A DNA stretch of 64,000 nt. It comes from Atopsyche davidsoni (lineage: Eukaryota > Arthropoda > Insecta > Trichoptera > Hydrobiosidae). The notes beneath the pieces are model-generated. The model saw only the letters and a program-made list of their open reading frames with translations. It was not told the DNA's origin and searched no databases. A program made the position numbers and the translations under genes. This document shows, in pieces, positions 32,400-44,700 of this stretch. The stretch covers positions 1,612,001 to 1,676,000 of the forward strand of contig JAILWY010000022.1 in the NCBI GenBank assembly GCA_022113835.1, given 5' to 3'. Each line of letters opens with the position of its first letter. The first letter of the stretch is position 1.

Positions 32400-34610
32400 G
32401 CGCTAGTTCATGAACGCCGCTCGCGAGCACTCGTTTTCTACCGAGGAATGTATTTCATACGGTATTTAACGTTTGGTAACAGATTATCTCGCGCCGCTCC
32501 GGCCTGGTCTCACGCGGCCCGCCGAATGTGGACCAGTTCCTATAGCACTGAAGGAGCTCAGCTCGTTTCATAACAGAGCAAAAAAAACCTAATCTGATTT
32601 GAAGGAGCTACGTATATATCTATATCGTTGTGATGTAAAGAACGAACGCGAACAAGTTAACCGCTCTGTGCCAAACACGCGTCCGCTCAAGTACTGAGAG
32701 AGTTCAACGCGTTTCATAGCGGAGCAAAAAACCCAGTTTGAATTTTTGATTTGTGTAAAGAATAGAGGCACTATTTGTAGTACAAGAAATTAAAACGATA
32801 CGTCAACTAATAAATAATTGTCATTTGTCAAAAACGTTTAGAGAATGATATATTAAGGGCTCGCGCTAAATGTATAATAAACCAGTTTCCTAGTACTAAA
32901 AGAGTTCAACGCGTTTCAAAATAAAAGCAAAAAACCTAATCCGAATCAATGTAATTGTTTTATAAGTTTATACATTAGACCGTGTGCTTTAATTAACGGT
33001 TCAGTCTACTGTTAGTCTTAAATTCTTAATATTTATATCTTACGATAAAATAGTAATTATTGGAGAAAGGGAAAAGCTTAATAGTGTGGAAAAGTAATAA
33101 GTTTGTTATATATTTTAAATGAAGTTCAAATCGTTTTAAAACAAAGTAAAAAAAACCTGTTCTGGTATTAAAAACAAGTTATTCAACATCATTGTAGCGT
33201 GTAGTGCATATGTGTAAAAAAAACACGGTTTTTTTATGGCGTAATGTATATTTGAATCCTTTTAGTATGGTTATGTAAAAATAATAATAGTATTATTTTC
33301 TCTCAAAACGCAGAAATTCTAATGACTCTTTTTTCTCATTATGAATTTAATTTTTTTGTGCTAAATTTAGTTAATGTGTACTTGTAATAAAATCAAGTAA
33401 TGCTTCTGTAAGATCAAAAGTAGTTAAAGGTTGTAAATAATTTCAAAATTTAGTAAAAAAAACCTAATCTGATGAAACGGGGTTGCGTGTCGTCAGTTTT
33501 GCTGTCAGTCCAAATGTCGGTAGGTCAATCGTTATGTATTAAAATATAAGCACCGGGAGAGTTCAACGCGTATTAAATTAGAAAAAAAACCTCAAAAGCT
33601 ATGAGATAATTTAAGTGTCTTACACTGCAGATTCATGAAATTGCATGAACGTGTGTGAAGAACGATTTTCTGTAATGTTTTCGTGCGTATCGCGGCATCA
33701 TTTTCAGAAGTAAATGGATCATGCCTGATTATAATTTTATCACGCTTGTTATGCGTGAACTTCTTCACAACACAAATTGCTTACAAAGTATTAGTTAATA
33801 TGTGATTGTTAATACAGTAAAGATAATTTTACTTAAAACGTAAATAGTCTCAGGGTGCTATATTTATTTAAAAAATGTTGTATTATTACTAATACCGTTA
33901 ATTTGTAGCGGAATCGTGTGTCCAAATATCGATCATAGACCAGTTTTAAAATAATGAAAGAGTTCAACGAATTCCAATACAAAGCAAAAAGCTCCTTATC
34001 TGATATGACCGAGCTGTGTGTGCGTGATATGGGATCGATTTAAATTCCATCGGCATGCAGCCGTAAAACAAATGTGCACTGCTTGACCTACAATCGAATG
34101 TGAAATATTTCTTATGAAGTGTATTGGGAGAGTTCTACGCGCCTCATTGGTAAGCAAGAAATCCTTTGGGAGTGATTCTTCGTGACAGTGATGGCAAACC
34201 CCATTGGTTTATTTACTTGCCACTTATACTCATTTTGAAGCAGATATTTCAGGAAATATGCTCATTTTCATAATTACTTATGACATATGGTAAAAAAGTC
34301 AGTATTTTTTTTTATATTTTATATAATACTCTTTTGTAAAGTAATATGTACATATTTTTCAGCGTGTTACTGAAATATCTTTGCGGGTTCGCCTTCACAG
34401 CTTAGCGTAAATTTCACTTGTTATTTTTACACGTTTCACTCATAATAATTTCAGAAACAGGTGGCTGGTAGTTTTTGCTTCTGTCATTCGATATTGAATA
34501 GAGACCACTTCCTATTAATTGCATAAACATATTTACTGAATGAGTTCAACGCGTGACGAATTATACAAAAAAAAAAATCTAATCCGATTCGATGGGCTTG
34601 TGTTTGAGTG
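32400..34610 (+). repeat. Irregular array of about nine diverged copies of one ~50-bp motif
   Basis: The motif is agagttcaacgcgtttcat, then aacaaagcaaaaaa and cctaatctgattcgatggg. Copies start near 32,551, 32,696, 32,901, 33,118, 33,438, 33,556, 33,957, 34,128 and 34,541, all plus strand, spaced 110-415 bp. GTTCAACGCG is exact in four. Weaker shared phrases (gtactgagag before; gtgtgtgaagaacg-like after) suggest the true unit is longer. No open frame runs through it and it matches no element recognised here. Confidence 0.7.
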
Positions 34611-35548
34611 ACTTGTTAGTATTGTGAATTCTAGTGGCGTGCAGTGTACACACTCAAAAATGCATAGCTTGTGAATATTAATGCCGTAGCTGAATGCGGA
34701 ACTAATGATTGTTTACTCTATTTACATATTTGGTGAAAATTTTCAAAGCCTTAATTGGGACTCAAGTTACTTCGAGTGTTTTGTAAGTATACTTCATAAA
34801 CTTGGTTTCATAACAAATAACATGCATATTTTGCATGTTAACAAAAGTGGACTGCATGCTTTAATTACTGCTTTAATTTGACATTGGGTTTCAACAAAAA
34901 TCTAATAGTTTCTATCAGTACCAGAACCGAAACGTCAGTAAGTACAAAACACTACGCAGTAATCCAATAACAACGATTTTCATAACCTACGAATAAAAAT
35001 TAGGAAACAAAGCATTTACAGTGTGTTTACATTTTTTGAATTCTTGGATGTTACGCCGTGTATTTTTTTTAACGATTAACGGAAAATGACTTCAGTACGC
35101 ACGCAGATAAGTAATAATTTTTTTTTTTTTCAAATAGAGTAGAAAAGCACGAGCACGTATAATAAGAGTAAGTGAGAGCAAGAGAGGATATTTAAAAAAA
35201 TAATTTGTTAATAGCTCGATAGGCCGACCGCGTAACACCACTTAGAAGCCAGTGATTCCGAGATATGGCAGAAAGAGTTTTTATCGACTGCACAATAAAA
35301 CATTTTAACATCGAAAGTTGGTGATTGATTCGGAGATAATTTTTCTTCATACGAAAATATTCCATACGAAATCTTATCTGATCAAATTAACGTATTTTTT
35401 ATTCGTTGGGCAGATTGCTGACTGCCGCTATCTAAATTCTTAATTTTCTTTTTATTGCCGACAATAAAAATAATGATGAATTTAATAATAGACGCAGTTC
35501 TTCTGTGCACAAGAAATTATGATTTATGAATACAACTTTACACATTTT
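34611..35548. other. AT-rich non-coding DNA
   Basis: 34,920-35,000 (cagaaccgaaacgtcagt, ccaataacaacgattttc) resembles 40,920-41,000 read on the other strand in part, so a small dispersed repeat is possible. No gene. Confidence 0.35.
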
Positions 35549-35960
35549 TGTATTTATTCTTCGCCTTCGAGTGCCTCTCCCCAAAGAAGGTTGGTGACCA
35601 TTTAATTGAACACATATTCATCTTGGGCCAATTTTACTAATTAGGCTGTAATTCCAACTAAATAAACTCCGCAGCCACGTTTGTTTTCTCCTTCCTATAC
35701 ATCTTTTTATTTTTTTTAGAACAAGTAGCTGCAGGAAGATTTGAGACCTTATGCTTTTTTACCATTGTCAGAAGTTGTCTTTTTTTACGCATTCTGTGCA
35801 AGGCCCCTCTCATTTCATGGTGTTTTAAAGATTCTCCTATAAAGCCACATTTTAAACGCCTCGATTTTTTGCACGATTGCTGCCTTAAGTGTTCAGGCTT
35901 CAACTCCATATAGAAAAACTGAGACTACTTAACATTTGATAAATCTCCAGCAAGTTTTTG
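35549..35960 (-). pseudogene. Retrotransposon 3' end (minus, long copy)
   Basis: The minus reading goes from tatggagttgaagcctgaac through acttaaggcagcaatcgtg, tttataggagaatctttaaa, acaccatgaaatgag, gcacagaatgcgtaaaaaaa and tggtcaccaaccttctttg to a gagaggcac tail. Fragments include KCGFIGESLKHHEMRG and ALHRMRKKRQLL. It shows the uninterrupted order used to interpret MITE copy 2. Confidence 0.75.
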
Positions 35961-37526
35961 CCTGCTATATTTCAAGCACACAATAATTTTCTCAGGTTTT
36001 TAAATATATTTATCAATCGCAAAAATAAAATGAGACTTAAATTTTTTCGAATATCTTTTTTGGCATCACTGTGAAAATTTATATTAAATGTTTGTTCAAA
36101 TATTGAGACAACGAGCGAATACAAAATTTGCAAATTATACTTTGTCTTACGCGCCTAAAATTAAAAATGCTCACTTCACACCTTCGTTGAGACGTATTAT
36201 TTGGTTTATTATTATGAATATTTATTTTTCACTAGCGAGAACTCTAAGCTGCACTACTTGCAAAAGTAAGTGGCCCCAAGGCAAAAGGCAAGTAGGTATG
36301 CAATAGAAAGCACTAAAACGGTTGAAACTTTGTCTAGGCTTATATACTTTCTGCATTTGCCTTATTCTAAGTATATAAATAATTTAAAAAAACCTCTAAT
36401 AGAGAAGGCAATATATCGTTAGGCTTATGCTTTATAATTTTGATAAAAATATTGAGACTCATTTATAATTTTATAATCTAACTATTAGTGCCTAAACTAA
36501 CCCAAAACCATTTTTTTCGGTGACTGATTTAAAATAACTTTTAATGTATAGTAAAAAAAAATTATATTTGAATTTACTTCATTTAATTTGCTTAGCTCGC
36601 TTTATGCGTACAGTTGGATAGTAATCATTTCATTTAAAAATGATAAGATAATTAAGTGCACATATGTGCTTAAAAATGCCTCAGATTTCTTTTTGAAAAT
36701 GAAATATTTGTCTCGGAATTAAATATGTAAACAAACCATTTAAATTAAAAATATACAGTTACTGAGAGAGCAAAAAAATATGATTAGAAGTATAATCACT
36801 CCATTGAATGCATAAATCCAAACTTATATTGTTTTGTTTAATAAATTAAATAAATAGCGATTGTAATAAAATATCTATTAAAATTAGAGGTTTTAATATT
36901 TTGTGAAATGCCATATAAAAAAAAACATTGTTGTGTGATGAATAAATATACGTTGTATAAAATGAATATAACGTTTATTCAATTTCGGATCTCCCTTCGT
37001 AAAATACTACGATACAATTGTCATGTTTATAAGAACACACTGTATATATTTTATATTGGCTAATGATTCATGAAAATAGGCTAAATCGTTAAAGACAATC
37101 GCTGTAATATGTTATTCCATGTCACTATAGCATACAAAACAGTTGCTGCTATATATAAAAATCAATATCGTTTACTAAAAAAATTATTTTTTCATAACTA
37201 AATACTATGTTTATAAAACCACATTGTATTTTTTTTTATCTTGTAGAATCATTCGTGAAAATATGCTAAATCCTGAAAGACAGTCACTGTACTGCCAAGT
37301 AGTTTAAAAATGTATCTCATAAAAATATTTCTCATGTAAGTTGCTTATTGTATATTTCAATCTTGAATATTCCTTAGTCAAATGATAAAATACGATTGCC
37401 AAGTTTAAAAAACCACTCTGTATTTATTTGAAAATTTCAAATGCTTCATGAAAAACATACTGAAAATTGCAAAAGACAGTTGCCGAATTCAATACATGCA
37501 AGTAATTTAAAAATATACCTCTTAAG
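35961..37526. other. AT-rich non-coding DNA
   Basis: Imperfect repeats of a gctaaatcgttaaagacaatcgctgtaa-like phrase occur at about 37,080, 37,270 and 37,455 (each begins gaaaatatgctaaat or similar). They may be an old tandem repeat. No gene. Confidence 0.4.
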
Positions 37527-37743
37527 TATAATGAAAATAATAACTTTATATTTAAATCTTCACAGTGAGTTTATTAGAATATTGTTTTGCATAACTAATT
37601 TCGACCCTATACACCGGGTCATCATCAGTTTAGTCATGCATCTGATGATGACCCGGTGTGTAGGGTCGAAACTAGTTATGCAAAACAATATTCTAATAAA
37701 CTCACTGTGAAGATTTAAATAAAAAGTTATTATTTTCATTATA
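37527..37743. mobile_element. Long perfect-type hairpin (fold-back MITE) with hammerhead-like core motifs
   Basis: The arms (37,527-37,628 and 37,642-37,743) are about 102 bp each with only about three mismatches around a 13-nt loop (tttagtcatgcat), flanked by TATA. On the plus strand the right arm reads CTGATGA-T-GACCC-loop-GGGTC-GAAAC, the order of the hammerhead ribozyme core (CUGANGA, stem II, GAAA), though with a bulged T. The left arm supplies the same on the minus strand. No matching cleavage triplet in a proper stem III context is obvious. It encodes nothing. Confidence 0.85.
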
Positions 37744-38274
37744 TAAATGGATCTTCACCATTCAAATGCCTTGTCCCTCAACAGCATACCTCATAAGGTT
37801 TCAATCAGAAACCTGTACGATATTTTCAAATAATTCATAAAAACACGCTGAAAATCACGAAACACAGTCACCGTAATGTCAATTAATTCAAACGTCGTAT
37901 AATATATTATAAAATTAACAGCAGTTCTCTCACATATCAAAAACCCCGAAAGAAAGTGCGCCGCCGCTCGCAACAATGTCCCTTTCATTGGGCCTGAGAA
38001 CTGGCGGAGGCTTCGCCAGATCAGCTGCTCGGATTTCTCTGTGAATATGCTTTGTCTGCGGAGGCTTTGATTCGCCGGGCAGCCTCTTGCCTCCCTAATT
38101 ACGCGGTTTTCTCCCTGACTCGTGACGCAACTCTTGCGCAAGTGCAATTGTCTATTTTATCATGTCGCTCTTCTTGTATTATCGCTGCAGGCTAATTGCG
38201 TAAAGAAAATAATCGTATGCGTTTTTGTGACCTGCTGATGAGCCATACCATGCTTTAAATATGATATTTATTCT
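37744..38274. other. Non-coding DNA with a GC-richer patch
   Basis: 37,950-38,190 is GC-rich and open on the minus strand (118 codons in all) but the protein is unfamiliar. A GTGAGA donor-like site lies on the minus strand at about 37,930. It could be an unrecognised exon. Confidence 0.3.
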
Positions 38275-38655
38275 CAAACGGCTAGAATGTGCGACCAGGC
38301 ACACAGGCCACATGTTGCTAAATCGGTTAAAACCTATTTTAAAAACAGTGGATGGGAAGTTCTACCTCACCCGACTTATAGCCCAGACCTTGCCCCTTCC
38401 GACTACCACTTGTTTCAATCGATGCAGAATGCCCTTTCTGGAATACGCTTCACTTTTGAACAGGGTATCAAAGATTGGCTTGATTCTTTCTTGGCTTCAA
38501 TAGACGAACAGTTCTTTTGGGATGGAATCCGTAATTTGCCCGAAAGATGGGAAAAAGTAGTGACAATACTTTGAATAGAATATATTGTACCAATTTTTTA
38601 TAATAAAGCTCCAATTTTACGAAAAAATCCGAAAAAATTAATGCGCACACCGTAT
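38275..38655 (+). pseudogene. mariner transposase C-terminal fragment
   Basis: The frame from 38,287 to 38,574 reads [49 protein letters not shown], then [43 protein letters not shown], PHPxYSPDLxPSDYHLF and LPxRWEKV are hallmarks of mariner DD34D transposases. The HDN motif is altered to CDQ, while the last Asp of [11 protein letters not shown] is kept. The N-terminal ~230 residues are missing. The element end is probably near 38,655 (gcgcacaccgTA, then TA). No stop interrupts the remaining frame, so the insertion is fairly recent. Confidence 0.9.
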
Positions 38656-39605
38656 AATATTTAAATGTTTAAAAAAGTCAGGTGAAATTTGAAAACGCAT
38701 CTCAATACCCAAAAACCAATGTCATCGAATTATTTTATATATTTTTATAAAATATTCTGTAAATCGTTGTAATAACCTGTTGTTTTATAGTATTAACATA
38801 AGAGTGACTGAAAAAAAAACTAGTATTTATAAAAAGCGCTGAATTCCGACTCTTGAACAATCACCTGTTAGCCTCGCTGCCTAAATATTACCTGTTCATT
38901 ACACCGTCTGTGCCTGATCGCACAAAACGCTCAATACACCTCCACTTGTCGTTGAACTAATGATACAGCCATTTTTTAAATAATAATGTCCGATTTATTG
39001 ATAATTATAAAACAATCAATAATAATACAACCCACTGAGCAAGTTTTAACAGACTTTTTATACGTGCATATATAAATATCTGAACCATAAAAAACCTATA
39101 ATTTATATTTTTAAAAATCATTTTTATGATATTATATATTTATGTATCTTAGATTCCTACTCGATTCCTATACGGGTTGTAAAATTTAGGAATTTGAACG
39201 TCGTTTCACATTGGCATTGCATGCCAAAGAAAATATGTTTAATTCAGTTGTGGATTTCTTTCTAATAAATGGTGCAATGACGCCATAACAACACAAAATG
39301 TAAAAAATAAATCGCACTTATAATAATAAACATATGTATTGAAGCCCTGTTAATAAAATTTGATTAATGATTTTAATTTGTAAAAATAGCTACAGGTTAT
39401 GTTTGGTTAGATTACATTAAAAAAATTTATTAATCATAGATTAAAAACGTGGTTACTTGTCTAAGCCTACCGAGTCGATTCTTTTCCTGGTTTTATAATC
39501 TGAATTAAGATGTTGTTTTGATTTTAGTCTGTGCTGCTTTTCAACACTGTAAATTCATAAAAATTATATTATTTTTTACAAGGTATACATTATAACGCTT
39601 GTTTA
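38656..39605. other. AT-rich non-coding DNA
   Basis: No feature is recognised. Confidence 0.4.
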
Positions 39606-39609
39606 TTTA

Positions 39610-39990
39610 TTCTCTTTAGAAGATTTTATACTATGATAATAAAAACAAAAGTGACTTGGCTAACTCTATACTGGTATAGAAATTGTCAGTAAATAAATGG
39701 TATCCTTTATTGAAATAGTTTCCCAAGCATAGGAGTTTTTCCACCACTACAGAACCAAGACCTATCTTTTTTATTTCATCCTTATCTTCATTAGATTGTG
39801 TCCCACGATAACAATAAAAACCTAAGCAATTTTTAGTAATAGAAACACAGAGCATCCAAAATATTATGTCCTATTTATGTATTGTTTAATTGCGGTTTGG
39901 CATTTTGTTCCAACCAGAGATTCATCTATACTTATCTGTTTATTGGGCACATAATGCTGACGAAAAACTATATTGGCATGGGTTGTCATT
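39610..39990 (-). pseudogene. piggyBac transposase fragment (catalytic region)
   Basis: The minus strand from 39,985 reads HYVPNKQISIDESLVGTKCQ and TAIKQYINRT then a stop. After a frameshift at about 39,858 it reads MLCVSITKNCLGFYCYRG, GLGSVVVEKLLCLGNYFNKG and YHLFTDNFYTSIELAKSLL. The blocks ISIDESLV (first catalytic Asp region), QYI, GLGxxVVxxL and GYxLFTDNFYTS (second catalytic Asp region) are in piggyBac order (DDE_Tnp_1_7). The N-terminal part, third Asp and C-terminal zinc domain are missing. The upstream edge joins MITE-type sequence directly at about 39,986. Confidence 0.9.
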
Positions 39991-40495
39991 TAATTAATTT
40001 AATTGTCACTTTATTTTGCTATATCGAAAGTTGATTTTTTTACAGAGTATTGAAAAAACTATATATTATATATATCTATTTTTTATTATTAAATTAACGT
40101 CCATTTTAAGGGTAAAATAAAATCATGAAGATGTTGAAAAATTTGATAAAATGACGACTTTTCAAAACCGAAGTTTGTTAAAGATTTATTTATTTTTAAT
40201 TTTTAAAATAATAAGGCGCACATGTTTTATATTTAATCTTTTGATTTCAATTGAAAAAAAAACTTTTAAATATTTAGGACTCATGACGAATCTCCAAATT
40301 CCTACACTTCAATCGGAAAAACACATATTTATCATATTAATAGTAAATTTATAAGAAATAAAAATATTTTGTGTTCGGAAGAAGGGATGTATCTAACTTT
40401 TTGCGTTTAAATTTTTTCGATTGGTGCAGTGGATTTTTCGCAAAACGGACTAGAAAATGATCAAAAAAACTCGATTATGCGGACTACGCCCTTAA
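39986..40495 (-). mobile_element. piggyBac-type terminal region, MITE copy 4, contiguous with the transposase fragment
   Basis: It ends at TTAA 40,492-40,495, and reversed begins GGGCGTAGTCCGCATAATCG, so it shares one terminus and ~500 bp with the other copies. At the inner end (gttgtcatttaattaatt) it passes into transposase coding sequence instead of the ~50-bp second terminus seen in copies 2 and 3. It may be a larger deletion derivative of the autonomous element. Confidence 0.8.
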
Positions 40496-40499
40496 CTGT

Positions 40500-41082
40500 C
40501 AAAAGGAGCGCTATCGCGTCGCTGGCATTTTTCACTGAAAATTTTAAATACACACAGTGGATTTGCAGAGCTAGGCACGACCGTAGCCTCAGTTATTAAC
40601 ACACAGGCGATAACGAAATTGCAAGTTCGAGCCAGCTCGCGCGTGTGTGGACTGTCATGGCCGCCACAGCTGATGGAACCACTTTCATTTTTGTGCGAGA
40701 CGTCAGCGGCTGCGGGGCCCCTCGGCGAGGCTGCGCTGGCGAAAACACTGTGCCTGTTTCCGAAGAACACTCCAAGCGCCAGCAAGTGTTCTTCACCATT
40801 CACAACCATCAAGGGTCCAAGTCCCATACACATTTTAATATTGTTCTTACGAATAAAATAAGTAATGCAATAGATTCACTGTACATGTGTGTGTGTGTTG
40901 TACAGGCTTTTTATTTGAAGTTTTTAACGTTTCGGTACTGGGGGCAATCCAAAACAAGGCTATTTTAATAACAACGGTTTCCAAAATATACGAACACTTA
41001 AGGTTGTTGTATTTCATTAAGTTTTCATTGACAACTCGAAGTTCTCTCCCCCATACTTGAGCCATTATGATTAGTATTCCTG
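40500..41082. other. GC-richer unique patch and flanking DNA
   Basis: 40,540-40,830 is GC-rich and open on both strands (113 codons minus, 107 plus), without recognisable similarity. Both frames spill into AT-rich repeats, so neither is convincing as a gene. Confidence 0.35.
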
Positions 41083-41520
41083 TTAAGGGAGCTTAGTCCC
41101 ATACTCTATGAGTTTTTTGATCATTTTCTAGTCCGTTTTGCGAAAAATTTAAACGCAAAAAGTTTGATACATGTCTTCTTCCGAACACAATATGTTTTTA
41201 TTTCTTATAAATTTACTATTAATGTGATAAATATGTGTTTTTCCGATTGAAGTGTAGGAATATGCAGATTCGTCATGTCCCTGTTCTAAGAGTCCTAAAC
41301 ATTTAAAAGTCTTTTTTTTAATTGGAATTAAAAGATTGAATATAAACGCTGTGCGATATATTATTTTAAAAATTAAAAAAATATATATATTTAACAAACT
41401 TCGGTTTTGAAAAGTCGTCATTTTATCCAATTTTTCAACATCTTCAAGATTTTATTTTACCCTGAAAATGGACGTTTATTAAATAATAAAAAATAGATAA
41501 ATATAATAAATAGTTTTTCA
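41083..41520 (+). mobile_element. piggyBac-type MITE, copy 5 (right end truncated)
   Basis: It begins TTAAGGGAGCTTAGTCCCAT at 41,083, then ttctagtccgttttgcg, ccgattgaagtgtagg, aaaagtcgtcattttatcc and cctgaaaatggacgtt, stopping near tagtttttcag at 41,520, where a retrotransposon tail starts. Its terminus aligns best with TTAAGGCAGTTGCTCCCA at the opposite end of copy 3. Confidence 0.88.
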
Positions 41521-41725
41521 GAATTTACGCCAGTAGCCAAAAAAACAGCAGTACAACGAAATAAGTTAAACTACCCCAGAATATATATTTTTTCAATGAA
41601 ATCGCCACAAACCTCTTTGGAAATCAGTAGTACAGCCGAATTAATAAAACTAGCTTAGTACATATTATATATTCAATGAAATTGTCATAAACCTTCATTG
41701 AGAAGAGGCACAAGAACCTTTAAGC
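41521..41725 (+). pseudogene. Two retrotransposon tail fragments in tandem
   Basis: gaatttacgccagtagcc, cagcagtacaacgaa, caatgaaatcgccacaaacc is followed by agtagtacagccgaattaa, caatgaaattgtcataaacc and gagaagaggcacaag. Confidence 0.6.
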
Positions 41726-44700
41726 TCAGGTTGAATGACATCCAGTAGATGTTATGATATAATTGACTCAAATAAAGATTAATATTATAAATTATATAAG
41801 TGAATATAGGTTTTTGATCGAGAGGTCTCCAGTTTAATCCTATATTTACAGTAAAATTCCAATACAGTCCAATTAATTTGTTCAAAGACACTCTGTATTG
41901 AAATTACAAAAAAATATATTTATAATTATATTCCGATCCCGAACAAAATAATTCTCATACATAAATGTAGCATTGATTTTTGCAAATTTTTATTTATTGA
42001 GTCAAATCAACCCTAAATGGAAAAAATCGGCAGCAAAAATAATATTTTAACATAAGAACTATATATTATTATAAAAATTTAAACTTTTAGCCTTTCTTCT
42101 ATACAATACGATTCGCCATCGATCCCATCGTTATATTATATCGACCACATTAATGTGCCCTGCAAATATTATACGGGTTCATAAATTTTTTAAATGATTT
42201 TATAATTACCTTGAGTATTTAATTTAACTCTAAAATACTTTAAAAATAAAAATAAAATATTTAAAAAATCGCTTTGGGGGAAGAAGATAGTCGACTCAGG
42301 ATAGAAGGTAATACCAATAATTATTTATTCATTTAAAGCAAGCTTTGATGGTTTAATATCGTCTGTCGATATTTTTTAAAGCAAAAATATTAATATATAT
42401 ATTTTTTTAAAAGCTTAAATATCAATAAACTGCCTTTAATTCTGATTGTCTCGTGTATCCCACGTTTAATATTTTTTAGTAATATTGTTAGTGTTGTTAC
42501 TACCTTTTATTTATTGGTGCGACTAGTTTCGCATTTAAGCCGATATCCGATTTAGCACGTCAAATAAAAGTGAAATAATCACTTTAAATATTTAATTATT
42601 AAAAAAAATTCAATGGGATTCCATCAAGTCAAAAATTATATATAAATGGCATTTATTGTATGCATGTGTGAATATAAATGAGTTGGAAACATAAATATGA
42701 AATTCCGTTTTATACTCACTAAACAATATATCTTTAAATTAATTAAAATAATAAATAAAACACAACATTTAAAGGTCATGCTTTATGCAATGTTTCTATA
42801 TAAAAAATAATAAAAACGTTATACACAAGCATTTGAACTTTTATAATTTGATTAAAAAATAGAGTTAAAAATAAAATAACTACATTCACGATATAATAGG
42901 AAAAATAAACTTTGTACATATTTATTTTAAAAAATAAATTTATTGTAATTCAATTTAGCACTATTAAGAGAAACCCAAAATAAAAACTGATACTATAATA
43001 CCAAATAATTTCTCGACTATTGGATAGATTTTTCTGAACCATTAATTCTGACCTATCAAGCAATTTTTTTTTTAAGGCGACTAGCATATTTAAATAAATA
43101 AATTTACTAATGAATACTTGAGACTACTTTCCCGTTTATGAAAAAAGACAAAACCTCTTTATTCTAATTTACTCCATGGTTTTCTCGCTTCCTTCTTCTC
43201 CCTTTCATTTCCGTCTTCTCTCTCGTTCGGCTTCCTTTCTCTCTTTCTCTTTGCCATAGCTTACTTTTTAGTTACTCTAATTGCATGTTTACAAATCATA
43301 TTAACTATTTCAATATGAAAACATAACAGTTTAAATAACCTTTTAATTTAATACGCCATAATAATCCTTTCAATTAATTTAAGCACACGCTTCCGCGAAT
43401 TTACATACAGAAATTAAATTTATTATTGTATATCGCTTGGTTAAAGTGTTAAGCAATTTTGAACGCTTTGTTAGATTTTAACTAACTAGAGCACCGTGGC
43501 CCCATAACCAAGCAAAAATAATAATCATTTTATGCAATCAAATATATCAATGTACCCATATTATCAGATTAAATTTTTTTTTCATACCTAGACGTCTGAA
43601 CCATTTTTCTTAAAATATGTAATATATATAGTATATGGTAATTAAAGCGTGATTTTAATTATATATAAATATTTAAAACATGTCAATAAATATTCAGTAA
43701 TTTTCTGTTGTCCGTGTGTTGTAAAATCATCTCGCAGAATATATTAAGGGCCACGATAATCGTGGCGCTATTGCGCTCTCGCCGGCTTAACATAAAAAAA
43801 TTAAGTGTTTCAAACTTTGCTTGCATAACATTAAGACGGTTTTTAATTTAATTGAAGCAATCCGACGTTACAAAATACGCGCGATCCTCGGTTGCGATAA
43901 AAACATTTAATATTATAAATTAACTGATTCACTTATCCAATTTAATCTGCAAAAGCGAAAACGTTATTTTTTAATTCCTATGGTCGTGCGTGAGCGAGCT
44001 CGGTGTGCTCATACGCGGAACACACTTATCTGTATCGTATTAAAAAAATATACAAAATAAAACATAAAGCCTTAGATAGAAAACACAAATAGCCAATTGG
44101 CTAGGAGGATGCGTTAATTTTTGTTTGTATATCGCCTTTTCCGGTACTCTTCAGACAGAAGGAGCGAGTGCTTATAAACAGAAATGTTCGTATCTCTGTC
44201 TTGGATGTGGCTTCGGATTATTTCAATATATAATAAAATTGTTTTCAATACACATTAATGTGTCTCAAACACTTGCTGCACTTTAACCAATTGGACTACA
44301 GTGTCGCTGTAGCTGAGCTAGAATATATACCAAGCGAGAAACTGCATTGCAAAATTTATAAAAAAAGCATTCTACTCTCTAAAAACAGAGTCGCAGTAGA
44401 AAAGGGAAACTTAAAATCAGTTTTTCAAATATATATTATGTAGTTAATAAAATATATATATATAGCAACTCTTTAATTAATAAACAAACGTGTCAGCCGT
44501 AATTTTTCAATGTAAGGTTGTGTACATTGATATTTTTAAAAAATACACAGAAAGTCTGTCAAAAATGTTGAATATACTACTTGTGTATTTTTATCAAATA
44601 AATTTTATTATAAAGATGCCAGTTTATGTATAGTTAATAAAAAAAACAGGAAAGAAACCTTCTCTCCAGATTGTGCTGTAGGATTACATTAACTTGATTG

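Noticed and set aside
37791..38147. 118-codon minus-strand frame
   Set aside because: The GC-rich half is unfamiliar and the rest is AT-rich filler. No splice or promoter context supports it, though an unrecognised exon cannot be excluded.
40492..40968. Overlapping ~110-codon frames on both strands
   Set aside because: Both strands are open over the same GC-rich patch, one runs into a MITE end and the other into a TG repeat. No domain seen.
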